A stretch of 64,000 nucleotides of DNA from Stictocephala bisonia (taxonomy: Eukaryota > Arthropoda > Insecta > Hemiptera > Membracidae). This document shows, in pieces, positions 21,612 through 33,084 of the stretch; within the stretch, counting starts at the first letter, position 1, and each line of letters opens with the position of its first letter. The notes beneath the pieces were generated by a model that saw only the letters and a program-made list of their open reading frames with translations, was not told where the DNA came from and made no database searches. The translations under genes were made by a program, and so were the position numbers. Location: positions 1,737,616-1,801,615 of the forward strand of contig JAQJVL010000124.1 in the NCBI GenBank assembly GCA_035578905.1. The letters run 5' to 3'.

Positions 21612-22055
21612 TACACTGCGCCACTAGTATCGACAGTACTACTTGGACCGAGCTACTTGGAGAAAAAGTGTTCTGACGAACATTTTTGGTGAAATGTTGT
21701 ATGCTCGGCCCTTTTAGTGCCAATATCTGCTTAATGGTTGCCCGTGACGTGGACACTACTAGAGAAGTTCGGGGTGTCCATGTCGGGTGGTAGTCAGGGT
21801 CCGGATGTAATGTGGGGAAGAGAACTGAATATAAGGCTTGACAAATATCTGAAAATCAGACCAATACTACGAGGTTCGATTTCCACATGAAGCTCTGGGT
21901 TCCCTTGGGTTACCTGTATACTTAAGATATTGGCTATAATTAAATGCCTATTTTTTAGCGTAACTAAAAACCTAGTTATAAGACTAAACAGGTTATCCAA
22001 ATACATATACTACACTCATGTTATAATTCATCTTCGCCTTAAAATACACACAGCG
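21612..22055 (+). mobile_element. SINE, long-head type, near full length
   Basis: The head is rearranged (actgcgccactagtatcgac) but the body is clear: cgtggacactactagagaag, gtcgggtggtagtcagggtc, gggaagagaactgaa and the box-B-like acgaggttcgatttccacat. The 3' end uses the cgccttaaaatac variant shared with 42620-42850 and 44080-44475. Open frames inside it are incidental. Confidence 0.7.
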
Positions 22056-22340
22056 TTCTCAAATATAAAATAATCTAAGAGAATAATTCATGATTTAGAT
22101 AAATAATACTAAGATATATCACTCTGTTAAATAACACTTCATGTATATAATTTTTTGCGATGGTGAATGTAATGGACAATGGTTAAATAAATAAATAACA
22201 CCTTTTTTGGAGTGTTTTTCAACATACAGTTGTTTAAAAAAACTCAAGTCATAAATAAATTACATGTATATTGCCAAGTACTAAGCTAAAATCACAAAAC
22301 AAAATATACTTTACACAACTTAAATTTTAAAATAATCATA

Positions 22341-22526
22341 TTACAAAAGTAGCTTAAGTTTATTTTTAAAATATACATAGCTGAGTGCTTTGAAATTCAG
22401 TTGAATTTTGTTGTAAATCTGGAAAGCAAAGTAAGAAAAAGCATTCCTTCCCATCTCGAGTCTGACTTTGGGTACCTCTAGCATGCTGTCCTGGCGCGTG
22501 CGACGTTCTCTACAGCAGGACAGCAT
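22341..22526 (-). pseudogene. LINE ORF2 C-terminal fragment
   Basis: A 61-codon minus-strand frame reads MLEVPKVRLEMGRNAFSYFA and continues to an Asn/Lys-rich end. The pattern of a V-P-x-x-R motif, a G-R-x-A-F-S-[YF] motif and a hydrophobic and lysine-rich final helix is the usual C-terminus of reverse transcriptases in jockey/CR1-type LINEs. Nothing of the polymerase core is attached upstream (above 22526), so this is a severely 5'-truncated or internally broken copy. The call rests on a short stretch and would benefit from a profile search. Confidence 0.5.
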
Positions 22527-22529
22527 GCT
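22480..22529. repeat. 14-bp perfect hairpin
   Basis: agcatgctgtcctg (22480-22493) and caggacagcatgct (22516-22529) are exact reverse complements around a GC-rich 22-base loop. It overlaps the 5' end of the LINE fragment, so it may mark the truncation point of that insertion. Confidence 0.8.
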
Positions 22530-22894
22530 GTTAAGGAATTTTAATTTGATAATAATGTTACATTATTTATAAATTTCAATATCTTTCAATAACTCAAAAT
22601 TACAAAGTAGAATTCTGTATATACTTGTTTTCTTACAAAGAATTTTAAAACACATAGTGAACCATAAAATAATATCTTTTAAAATCGAGTGACTTAATTT
22701 GAAAAATAACACCTGTTTTATCAACTACAGTAAGGCCAAAAAAATATTTTATACTGTCACCACAACATCAATTCATTTGGCACTGATTAAATTAAATACT
22801 ATGTTAGTCCTATCCACGTTTATTAACGGTATAAAGTTACAAAACCACGTCACTTTATCACACTATGAGTTGAAGTGCGAAGATCTTAATTAGT

Positions 22895-23150
22895 GACACT
22901 TAGCCGTTGGGAGAGTTCTGTGTAGGCGAAACTAACCGGGCCAATTACCCCCATCGAATATTATGTTCTTTTATATCAAAGTAAACACTGGAAACCTCTG
23001 TTTCGTATGGAAATATTGGGGTAGGAAATTGCACACCTTCGGCAAAGAGGTAATAAACGTGTCCTTTGAGTAAAAGAACAGTTGGTTCAATACATCACCC
23101 TTGTTCTCCTTCTGATGTGATGATACCGACTTATAGAAGAAAATGACATA
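22895..23150 (+). mobile_element. Dispersed element, three-copy family, copy 2
   Basis: Same family as 14695-14960 (inverted) and 57280-57560 (direct). Landmarks are gtgtaggcgaaactaaccgg, cttttatatcaaagtaaaca, ttgcacaccttcggcaaaga and acatcacccttgttctcctt. This copy is closest to the 14695 copy. Confidence 0.72.
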
Positions 23151-23199
23151 TTTTGATCTTGGTATTTCTTTTAAACAATGATAAAATTCTGCTTAGTTT

Positions 23200-23749
23200 T
23201 AACTTGAGAGTTGAACATTTTTTCTTTTTTTTATTTTGATTCCAATTAAATAATATTAAAATACTTTTAAAATTGTTAATATATCATGGTTGCACTTTTA
23301 CATTTATTTTCAATTTATTGCAAAAATATCTGCAAAAGAAAAATAATGTTCATCTATTCTTTTCAAGAACGTTACACAAATTTGATGTAAATCGATCCAT
23401 AAAAATAGTGTCCAAGCAATTCCTGAACAGCGAAAGAATATGCTTGGGAACAATTTATAAACTAAAATACATAAATAAATTATACCCCAATGAATATAAG
23501 CAATATTAAGGGCTCAATGTTACAGCCTCCTTACAAAATGGCATGTTGATATTTGCTTGTAAAACAGGTCCTAACTCTTTGAACTCACATACGTCCACAC
23601 ACATTCACACATACCCCGTTATGGTTGGTGAATGAAATAACGTTCTTTGATAAAATACACAAAGTCGAATATGACTACCTAACGTGAAAACGTAACTGCT
23701 TTTACTACTAAAGTTAATATTTTGGATTGCTTGGAGTTTATTTAAAGTA
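23200..23749. other. AT-rich sequence, no feature seen
   Basis: A 78-codon frame at 23273-23509 is rich in Lys, Asn, Ile and Phe and looks like chance. Nothing else is supported. Confidence 0.4.
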
Positions 23750-24050
23750 AATTAATTTTTATTTATTTTTATTTATTTATTTTTTATTTATTCATAAGAC
23801 GCCTATCGTCAAGATATGGGCGAATATGGATTTCGAATGAGTGTGATGAGTGTTGATGAGCGAATGTAGTCATTGTTACAAACTAAGGCCGACTATTCCT
23901 TAGAAAGTGTCATTAATTAATAGCCCAATGACAAATGAACAGCCGGTGGTTATCAGCTGATCCTTCTCAAAATGTATTATGACTCTGATTGGGATCGAAC
24001 TGAGAACCTTAGCACATAAAGCTGGGATTGAACCAACTACGCTGCCGACC
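23750..24050 (-). mobile_element. SINE with tRNA-like head
   Basis: On the minus strand it begins ggtcggcagcgtagttggtt at 24050 and carries a box-B-like agttcgatccc within about 65 bp, tRNA-like spacing. It then joins the same 3' body as the long-head SINE (gggctattaattaatgacac, gtaacaatgactacattcgc, catattcgcccatatcttga, ggcgtctta) and ends in an (AAATAAAT)n tail at 23792-23750. It therefore shares its 3' half, but not its 5' half, with the other SINE type. Confidence 0.75.
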
Positions 24051-24059
24051 AATAAAAAA

Positions 24060-24875
24060 ATAAGAAATAAATAAAAACATTACTTTTCCAATAAGACTGT
24101 TGATAAATGAAATTTAAACATATATTGCTAGTCAAAAACAAGTTAAAATGGTATAAATACATACTTTCAATATATGAACTATTTTTATTAGCCATAGAAA
24201 AATCCCCATCTTCACGTCTAAGGTTCCTTATTTGAGAAGGATTTTAAAAACGAATCCTTTCTCGAATTACTTAGATTGAGATTGCTATGTGTATTTTATT
24301 AATACTATCACCATAGAAAATTAAATACTTTAACTGAACGAATTTGTTATCTTTGTATAGCAAAACAAATATTACGATCGTGCTTCAGTTATGTAAAATA
24401 ACTATGAACTTAACTTTTAAAAACTCTATATTTATATTTTAGCTTGATAATATAAATGGGATGAGAAATATACAGGCCTATAGTTTTTGATAACCAAATG
24501 ACCTGCCTCTGTATGGTAGTGATGATTGGAATACAAAGCTAAATAATTTAATTTTACAAACCTTTTTAAAATGATTGTATAAATATATGAATTAGTACGT
24601 GTCCATAAAATGATTATTAATTTATTCACTTTGTGAACACATAAAAAAACTTTTTAATTTCTATCGCTATCTCTTTTTTTATTTATATTATTTTTTTAAA
24701 CTTATCATGAGCTTTAAAACTATTTTGTTCTATAGCAATTATTTTTCCATAAAACGAGATAACTCTGCTTTCACGGAAAATCACCTGTGGTTGCAATATA
24801 CACTATTATAATAACAATATGATTAACTAAAAAAAATATTTATATATATTTTTGCAGGAAGGATATTCTCTAAGA
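24060..24875. other. AT-rich sequence, no feature seen
   Basis: No supported feature and no repeat partner found in the window. Confidence 0.45.
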
Positions 24876-24879
24876 TCCG

Positions 24880-25830
24880 AACAATTTTAATGCTAATTAA
24901 GAATTTAGGTTGAGTATATAAAGAACTATGATAGGTTAGGTTAGGTTTAGTAAGTAGAAAGTGGGGTTCTGAGTAGTATAAATCATTTGAATATATTCAT
25001 GTTTTGCATAAAAATCACGTCAAAATTGAAAAAAGAGTTGGAAAATAACAATTTAAAAAAGGTATTTTCCTAACTTTACGGTATAATCACAACCTTAATA
25101 ATTAGAAACAAATTTTCAACCAATTAAAAAGAAATACAATCATCATATGCATATAGAAAGTGCATAATTACCAGGAATTATTTAGTATGCTTAGCTAATG
25201 AAAATGAATTTAAATTAGAACTGTAATTTGTAGAAAGAAGCATAACAACTGACCTTTAGTGAACGAGCCAAATATAAAAATTAGTTTTGTGAACTCTATA
25301 TTTGTTCGTCTAAGTTACGACTTCGGATATACAAAGCAGAACAAACAATTCGCTTGAGTTTGGTTTGACTCTTTTCAAATACTCGTGGTGCCCGGAGCAT
25401 ACATTATTTCGTGGAATTTGTTTTCTTGTGTTTTATATTTAAATGTAATGCAATCACTAGGAAATGTGTGTTATGGATTTATTTAAGTATATGTATAAAA
25501 TAAAAACCGAAAAATAAAATTTGAATAAGATAATATTTGTTAGTTACTTTAATATGTTTATTTTCTGCTTGAATACACATTTCTCATGAATTTTTAACGT
25601 CTTTCATTAAAACATAAAAAAATACTATTAAAAACAAAATGTAATTTAGGAATAAAACTGTGATCAAGGCACGTTCATATGTTTACAATCAAATTTTGTT
25701 GAACATTTGAAAATACAGTTAACAAGGAATCGTACAAAATATAGAATATCACTAACGACAAAGATCATTAGTTTCACTTCATAAGAAAATATACATAGTT
25801 TGTTTGCTACCTCGTGAAGAAGAAATTAAG
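24880..25830 (+). mobile_element. ~1-kb dispersed element, copy 1
   Basis: Inverted partner of 49690-50880. Shared landmarks in order are gataggttaggttaggttt, the gcataattaccaggaattat block, gtgaacgagccaaatataaa, acaaagcagaacaaacaatt, cgcttgagtttggtttgact, taaatgtaatgcaatcacta and acgacaaagatcattag. Differences are numerous but order is kept across about 1 kb. No coding frame was seen. TIRs were not located, so the class is unknown. Confidence 0.72.
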
Positions 25831-25834
25831 GTCA

Positions 25835-26455
25835 ATTATTTTCTTAATGACATTCTGATGGAAATACCTTACAACATGAAAAAATTAACCTAATTTAATA
25901 ATTTAGCTGGATCAACAATAAAACCCAGAGTATAATAATTTACCAGACTACTATTTAATAGTGTACTGGAAATAATAAAAAAATAAACAAATTTTAGATC
26001 ATATTATTGAATGATAATGAACAAGTTACTCCAAATGATAAACTTACGCCTAAAAGTAAACATAAGGTAATATATCTAAACCGTTAAAAACCTAGTAATA
26101 ACCAACATCCATCGCAAAGGTAAGTTAGAAATCCTATTTGACAAAATTTAGCAATAATATGTAAAAGTTGTGTGATTATTTATATTTAAAAACTATTGAT
26201 AGCAATTTAAATATTGTTGGACCCAACAATCCGTCCAACAAGGATAATGTTTGAAAATAAAATTTTTTTCAAAATCAATTAAATATACACTTGACTTACT
26301 GAAACTATTTATTAAGTTTTTTTAACATGTATTCATTTTTGTTGTGGTCTTAAACTAGCCGATTAAGAAAAAAAAAAATTAAAAATTATAAAAACAAAGT
26401 ATATTTAGCTATATCGTATGGTTTGTTGTCAGGTACCACTTATCATCTTACAAAA
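25835..26455. other. AT-rich sequence, no feature seen
   Basis: No supported feature. Confidence 0.45.
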
Positions 26456-26459
26456 TAAA

Positions 26460-26755
26460 ATGTTATAGGCCATATATACTTAGATCAAGATTTAAAGGCA
26501 TAATGTTTAATAGTAAAAATAACTGATCTTCTGTCACAAAGCAATATCCAGTCCATCAAACTATTTAATATGACTCATTGATTTTATTTATAGTGGCTAA
26601 TCTCTCCGTAAAATTGAGTGGGGGACACTCTGTAACTATATGATCCATTGTTTGGGTAGAGTATAGACTCTCACAATCAATAACTGATTTAGTGTCAATC
26701 CCGTTTATATTCCCAGTAGTTATATCTATTGGGGGTTACTTTATCGTATTCATTT
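26460..26755 (-). pseudogene. LINE C-terminal zinc-knuckle fossil
   Basis: A minus-strand frame from about 26704 reads NGIDTKSVIDCES, then STQTMDHIVTECPPLNFTER. The pattern C-x(n)-Q-T-M-x-H-I-V-x-x-C-P matches the conserved Cys/His tail after the reverse transcriptase in many LINEs, with one of its cysteines apparently lost. Frames break on both sides. Only this short domain survives, with an AT-rich 3' region running toward lower coordinates. Confidence 0.55.
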
Positions 26756-26989
26756 TTTGAGGCATATGAAGAACACGTAGAAGATAGAACGGGACTGGAG
26801 TACATTAGAAACTTTGCCCAGAATATTTATTTTAAAATTTATAAAAATAAATTTGTAAGTTTTAAACATTATAAAATAAACACTCATTATTTTCAACTTT
26901 TATGCGAAACGTTGCCCTTGCGAATAAATTTCCAGCGAAAAAATGGATGCGAAAAAGGTCCAAGTACCAGTTACATCGGCCCGAGCCAG

Positions 26990-27310
26990 TTTGGAATCGG
27001 TTCAACAATGTTCATTCCCTACGAGGGCGTGCTCGAGATGCGCGCTTTATAGCCTAGGGTCCGTAAAGGGATGCTCGAGTTGCGCGCAGTACACAAAAGG
27101 ACCGTAAAACTAGTGCTCAAGTTGCGCGCAACTGCCTGCAGCCGTACCATCAACGAAATGACTTAAGCTTCCATTGCTGTAATAATATATATTCATATTC
27201 AACTATAATAAATATTCAAACTAACTTTCTATATCATGAAATCAATACTAAATATTCTATATCACCAATTAAATATGAATATTCTAAATATAAAACAGTT
27301 TACAGTAATT
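26990..27310 (+). repeat. GCTCGAG/GCGCGC block, copy 1
   Basis: Three imperfect ~42-bp units carry a (g)tgctcgagttgcgcgc core and a ccgtaaaac-type end, followed by ctgcagccgtaccatcaacg and an AT-rich tail. The whole block recurs in direct orientation at 27730-28020. The 107-codon frame 26729-27052 runs into it but has no recognised domain. Confidence 0.75.
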
Positions 27311-27729
27311 GAATGTGCAATCAATTAATTCTAACAACTAATATTGCAATTATGAAATTAGTTGTTGTTCTGGTGCTTATTTGACAACGAATTCTAATAA
27401 TTAGGCATATAATATTCATCAATGAATGTTACATATTTTATATATACATATCATTTCATGTATAATTGATAATATAATATAACTAAAGGTTATCATATGT
27501 TTTGTATAGTATGACCATAACATTTAAATTATACCTGGAAAGAATTACATTCAAAGTACCCTTGAACCTCTAAAAATAAGTGAAGAGTTTTGCTAAAATA
27601 TGTCAACATTCCCCTTCTATGAATGCTATCAGCTGTCAGTGCCCTTATTTCCTGTTTTTCGCATGCCATCATCTCACTCTTCTTGGGATGTCATCTAAGT
27701 CCTCTATATTTTGGAACTCCGTGACTTCA

Positions 27730-28020
27730 TTTCTTCCACGGGCGTGCTCGAGTTGAGCACTTTATGGCCTAGGGTACGTTAAGGCGTGCTCGAGCAGCGC
27801 GCAGTGCCCAAGAGGGCAATAAAACTGGTGCTCGAGTTGGCGCAACTACCTGCAGCCATACCATCAATGAAATTACCAAAGTGTCCAATGCTCTAATAAT
27901 AAATATTCCTACTGAAAGTAACTTTTTATACCATGAGTTGAATAAAAATACTAAATAGCCTATATTATATCATCAATTAAATATAAATGCTAAATATAAA
28001 ACAATTCACCGTGTTTGAAA
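27730..28020 (+). repeat. GCTCGAG/GCGCGC block, copy 2
   Basis: Direct copy of 26990-27310 with the same three-unit structure (ggcgtgctcgag, cagcgcgcagtgcccaagag, ggtgctcgagttggcgcaac), the same ctgcagccataccatcaatg and the same AT-rich tail. The copies differ by many substitutions. Confidence 0.75.
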
Positions 28021-28265
28021 TATGAAATTTTATCTTTATTATTAACGCCAGTAAAGTATTATATTGTTTTATCGACAAATGTATGGCCTATAATTGTAAC
28101 CTTTGTACTTTACATTTCTCTATGAAACATAAATTTAATTATATTGTGTCATAGGGTTGTGATATTAACGGAAGTATTTCTTTTCCACAGCTTGTAGTAT
28201 TGATTAGTTCTCATTACGAGGCCCACAAACATTGTACTTATAAACTCTCTGCTTGCACGAGAGAC

Positions 28266-30505
28266 TTGGAACTTCCTAAATTTTAAGGATCCCGTAGAAC
28301 TGCTATTCAAATCTTTCGAAGAAATTTTCTACTTTAACCTGAACGTGAGCTGTCCATTGAATAAAACACAAGTTAAACCAAGAATTCAAAAATGCACATG
28401 GGTCACCAAAGGCATCTTAATTTCGAGAGAAAAGTTACTATTTTACTCCGAAATTATGAAACTCTCAATAAATTCATTCATAATTTCGTATTCAAACAGT
28501 TCTTTCGAAATTACAAAAGAATTTACAGCAATGTGATTATAGCTGCCAAAGCATATGACATCACAAAAGCACTGCTCACGTCAAAAAACGTAACCAAAAC
28601 TACATGGGCCATAGTAAATAACAAACAAGTACGCACAGACAAACAAATTGAGATAAATATTGGAGATCAATGAGATAGTGACTCTACTAAGAGTCACTGA
28701 AGAGTTCAACAAATTCTTTACCTCGTTTGGTACTGACCAAGGACTCAGCCGTTACCCTCTTTAGCGCGGGGACATGTGAACTCCATGGCTCTGACTCCAG
28801 TCACAGAGAAAGAAATTGCCAGAGTGATGAGAAACTTTCCTTCAAAAAAATCGAATGCCATAAATCATGTGTCAACATGGCTTTTAAAATAATGCTCAAA
28901 GCATCTGTTGAAGCCACTTAAACATTTGATTAACATCTCGTTTTGCTCTAAAACCTTCCCCTCCTCTCTAAAATTGGCAAAAGTCATACCCATTTTCAAA
29001 AAGGTGACTCATTTTCCATCCAAAACTATCGTCCAATTTCGATTTTGCCCGTTTTTAGCAAGGTATTTGAAAAGATGTTTCTTACTCAAATAGTCAAATT
29101 TTTGGAGAGACGATTTACTATCTAATAACCAGTTCGGGTTTCGAAGGGCGAAGTCAACAGTAGACGCAGTGGTGTGTCTAGTTGACAAGATATTGCAGGG
29201 AATTGAAAGTCAAAAAGACACACTAAGTGTTTCTTGGTTTATCAAAAGCCTTTGACTGTGTTGGTCATAACACCCTGTTTCATAAACTAGAACACTCCGG
29301 GATACGAGGAGTACCACTTAGTTGGATCAAGTCGTATCTCAGTAATAGAAAACAATTCGTCAAAATTTCGGACATGCAATCGAGGGAGGGATGTCTGAGA
29401 TATGGAGTCCCTCAAGGTTACATTCTCAGTCCATTGCTCTTTTTGTTGTATGTTAATGATGTTGGCTCATCGCTACAACAAGGACAACTCGTCCATTACG
29501 CAGATAACACGACTCTCTGTTTCAGCGCGGAATCAAAGAATGAACTGGAAATCATGACTTTAACCGAGCTAAATAATTCTATCCAAAATTTCAATAAGCT
29601 CAATCTTAAAACTAATCCAACAAAATCAACTTTCATAAAATTCTGCCTACGACAAATGGACACAGCACTGAGTCAAACTGTCATGTTAGACGAAACCGAG
29701 GTCATAGAAGTGCTGTCGACTAAATTCCTTGGAATACACCTCGATCGAGGGTTGACAATGTCTGCTTAAAGCTGTCTTCAGGAATTTACGTTTTGAGACA
29801 TCTGTCCAAATACTGCCCTACTCAGGAACTGATGACGGCGTATTATGGAATAATATACCCACACCTTTCCTACGGAGTAGTCTTATGGGGGGTTGTGCAA
29901 GCAATCACTTTTATAGAATGTTCACCTTGCAAAAAAAAGCGGTCCGAATAATTGCAAAACTGCAATGGAGAGAGTTATGCAGTCCAGCATTCAAAAATCT
30001 CAAACTGTTGACGCTTCCCTGCCTATACATTTTGGAAACATCAATGTTTTTCACGTCAAAATGCGAACCCGCATGAGGTAGTGAAATACACTCGTACGAC
30101 ACTACGAGCTGTAAGACACAGGACGGTAGCTTACGAACGATTGCCTTCACAGGCAGGAGTTCAGTTTGTCAACAAGTTACCAAATTCGATTAAAAGTGCC
30201 GCAATGCCCAAGGCATTTAAAGCTCTTCTGAAAACTGCATTGATTTCTAAAGCATTTTACAGTACAGACGAGTTCATGGCACATAGTTGGGAGACCTTAT
30301 AATTGGCTGACCGACAGAGAGGCTAGAGTGGGAAAATGTTGAATAAATGAGAATTGGAGTGCATGTTACAATTGTATGTATGTCTGTTATTTCGATGTAG
30401 AATGAATGGACAAAACTTTAGATATTTAATCATTTAGCTTAATTCCTATTGAAAATTGCAATACAATGTATTTTGTAACTACGTAATAAAATATTTCTAT
30501 TTCAT
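28266..30505 (+). mobile_element. Non-LTR retrotransposon (LINE), broken
   Basis: This covers the decayed ORF2 at 28345-30302 and a 3' untranslated region with an A-rich end (taataaaatatttctatttc near 30485). The endonuclease domain is absent, so the copy is 5'-truncated. Motifs match the jockey/CR1 group of LINEs by general pattern; the exact clade is not resolved. Confidence 0.78.
28345..30302 (+). pseudogene. LINE reverse transcriptase, multiply frameshifted
   Basis: The pieces lie in order across changing frames: a pre-polymerase segment (28392-28673, with TTWAIVNNKQ), SLKLAKVIPIFKK (28964-29002), a YRPIS-type region, the main frame 29227-29769 with LSKAFDCVGHN, GIRGVPLSWIKSYLSNRKQF and GVPQGYILSPLLF, and the thumb and C-terminal segments at 29885-30076 and 30081-30302 (ERLPSQAGVQFVNKLPNSIK, KAFYSTDEFM). 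The enzyme would copy the element RNA at a nicked target. The catalytic YADD is YADN here and the GVPQGSILGPLLF block is altered, so besides the frameshifts the active site is dead. The family C-terminus is complete. Confidence 0.85.
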
Positions 30506-30509
30506 ACAA

Positions 30510-31195
30510 TGTTAAATTTTTAATCTCAAAATATCTGCTGTTTTTGTGGTCCATTGTGGATCTTTAGTGTAGTCCCATGTAAATGTAATGAAGTTAAAAA
30601 CGGCTGTGGTTACAAGCCTCACTACCTAACAAAATTACATGCACAAATATTCCTATTAGATAGGATATCGATTTTAGGTGTATATAATCAAGGCTTGTAG
30701 TATAGTTTCAATTTTTGAGCGGCCAAGACTGGACGGCCTACCTGAGATCGATATTGCGCGCAACTCGAACACTCGTTTGGGGCCCCCTGGGACACCACAA
30801 TTAATACAAGTACAGACCGAAACATGGTTCTAGTCGTGTATGAGAGGTAGTGCAAGTGAGATAGTGAATATCCCCCTCAATACTTCTCCTACGTCTATTG
30901 TATAGAGTCTGTTCAAAATACTATTTATTTGGCTGGTTTTTTATACTGTATAGTTTGCTCGATGGCGCTTGTGTTATTGAAATTTAGTTATTTATAATAT
31001 TTTTTATTTAATCATTGAACGTATTTTTTATTTAATTCAAAAGTGAGTTGGTTTTTAACTTTATTAGAAAATTGAGTTTTAATGAGCGTTATTTAAATTG
31101 TTAAAATGATTAAACAATCACTAAACAATGAAAACATATTTTTAGAAGAAAACAAAAAACAGCTGATTTTGTTCTATCCGAGAACACGGTAATTA
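30510..31195. other. Spacer with GCGCGCAACTCGA remnant
   Basis: Near 30755-30775 the string attgcgcgcaactcgaacac is the reverse complement of the GCTCGAG block core at 26990-28020. Otherwise no feature is supported. Confidence 0.4.
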
Positions 31196-31199
31196 GAAA

Positions 31200-31310
31200 A
31201 TACGGTTAGTATCATAATGAAGCTGTGCAGTAGTCTGTGACGTCATATGGGCGAAACTAGCTGGTTTGATTATTCTATTAAATACTGGTGGCTAAAATCA
31301 CGCGGAAGTA
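31200..31310 (+). mobile_element. Dispersed fragment, inverted partner of 53150-53260
   Basis: Shared blocks are acggttagtatcat, gctgtgcagtagtctgtgac, gtcatatgggcgaaa and ttctattaaatact. A short cagctgatttt motif lies at 31159 as well. The boundaries of the parent element are unknown. Confidence 0.55.
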
Positions 31311-31464
31311 TTTTCTAGCTACCGGGCCCAAGATTTTAATTTTTTAACATGAATGTACAACTGTCATTGGAGAGGGAAATAAATTGATGCGCATGCTCGA
31401 ACCACACGCCCAGAACTATATACTGGAAAATAGAACTGCGCGCAGCTAGTTAATGGTAAAATAG

Positions 31465-32480
31465 GCAGTGGCTTTATTAAGCTGCTGCATCACCAAGGGA
31501 GTTCATCCTGGGGATTTCCTCTAAACTCTTCCCTAATGCCTTGTTAATTAAAATTTTAAATTCTAACAATAAGTACGAACAAATAATACGTTCAAAATTT
31601 CCATGACACATTTGCAATCTATTTAAAATGTTATATTTTAATCAATCCATTGTGTTTGGATCACAACTTAACATAACAATAACTAGTACTGTGACGTAGT
31701 TCTGAGACCCAGCTAACAGTGGGCTAAATTTGTGAAGTTTGTGGGTAATGAATTCTAATATTCCCAGCCTCTTAATATACCAGCATTGTATTTACTTTTG
31801 GATATACTTGATAATAATTTTTTTAAATAAAACATTTTTAATCAACTGTATGTTGTATCGAAACTTACAGATACCCAGGGTAATTTACACCACTGATACT
31901 CATTCTACCCTTATATAGGAAACGTCTCCACCCCAAGCCATTCATTTCCTATGGCGTATAAAATTATTTAACCAGCGTTGGGGATATTTAATATACTGTA
32001 CAAATGCCGATATCGAAGAGCAGAATGTAGATAATTCGGCATCATTATATTAGAAAATACAATGACCTTAGAAGCATGCTAAATAACCAACATTTGGGAT
32101 ACAAAAAAAAAAAAAAAAAAAAAACAAAAAAAAAATTCAAGACCGGAAGAAAGAAAGGAGAATACATATGAAAGAATCTAAGAATATTGGGTAAAACGAA
32201 AATAGGCAAATAGTCCACGAACAAAAAATAGCAACTAATTTGTCATACCCAAAGGTAGGTACATAAAAAAATAGAGAAACAGCATTCCTTCAATACAAAT
32301 TTAAAATTTCTAATATTCTAAAGCTAACTGTAATCTTTAATGTGCATATAAGATTCTTCTTAAAACGAGTTTACACAAATTATTACTCTGTCCAAATTTA
32401 TGCAGTTCTGCATTAAGTCGAGATACATTTGTCCGGGGTGGAGGTAAACTTCAACATGCAATTTTGTAATTTACTCTGGA
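31465..32480 (+). mobile_element. ~1-kb dispersed element, inverted partner of 42145-43250
   Basis: Three blocks match in mirrored order. These are ggcagtggctttattaagct with gccttgt at 31465-31545, gggctaaatttgtgaagttt near 31721, and gttctgcattaagtcgagat with aacttcaacatgcaatttt near 32405-32465. The spacing is similar in both copies except for a SINE inserted in the partner. The decay is heavy. Confidence 0.55.
32102..32136. repeat. Poly(A) tract
   Basis: A long A-run interrupted by one C. It could be a retroposon tail or simple slippage; no body upstream was recognised. Confidence 0.9.
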
Positions 32481-32679
32481 CTCATGTTTCCAGTAGGAGT
32501 GGAAAGCATCATCTTGAAGTGTGGGAAGAGTTTAACCTACGGACTCCCTACTGTCCACTTGACTACCATATAATATTTACAACAGCCATACATATTTACA
32601 TCCCTCAACTGTGCCTTAAGTAAAGTGAAAGCATCAACTGGTGAATATGTTCTCAAAACGTACTCAGAATTTGCTTTTA

Positions 32680-32850
32680 TTTAAAGAAGAGTCGATCAAG
32701 AAAAAACATATTATTTGCAAATATTGAAGTGTGCCTGGAGCAAAATAATCATGTTTCTTTGTAAAGCGAATCGAACTTCCTTCGCATAAACAAACAAATA
32801 ATTGTTGAAACACGTATTATATTTCCATTTGACTTGAATAATCTAAGCAT
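32680..32850 (-). mobile_element. Dispersed element, inverted partner of 20745-20905
   Basis: The sequence here carries tttaaagaagagtcgatcaa, ggagcaaaataatcatgttt, tcgcataaacaaacaaataa and gttgaaacacgtattatatt, each the diverged reverse complement of a block in the partner. Confidence 0.6.
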
Positions 32851-33084
32851 TTTCGTACTGAAAAAATGTTTTCAAACTGTGATGCTTGAACTCATATAAT
32901 AATATTTATGGAACTCATATAATAATATTAAATAACTCATATAATAATTATTTAAAGTTGAATAACATTTAATTGACCTTAATGTTTTGTCTTCTTTGGA
33001 TGTTAAATTAACATTTAAGAAAGTTTAAAAACGGCCATGATTTAACAATACTTTTTTTGTGGTTTTGTTTTAGTTTAATTAAAT

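Noticed and set aside
21514..21756. Protein-coding frames over SINE copies (also 21794-22006 and 44355-44639).
   Set aside because: They follow SINE sequence that is shared with non-open copies elsewhere in the window. They are incidental.
32102..32136. Tail of a processed pseudogene.
   Set aside because: No gene-like sequence was recognised upstream of the A-run and no target duplication was visible.
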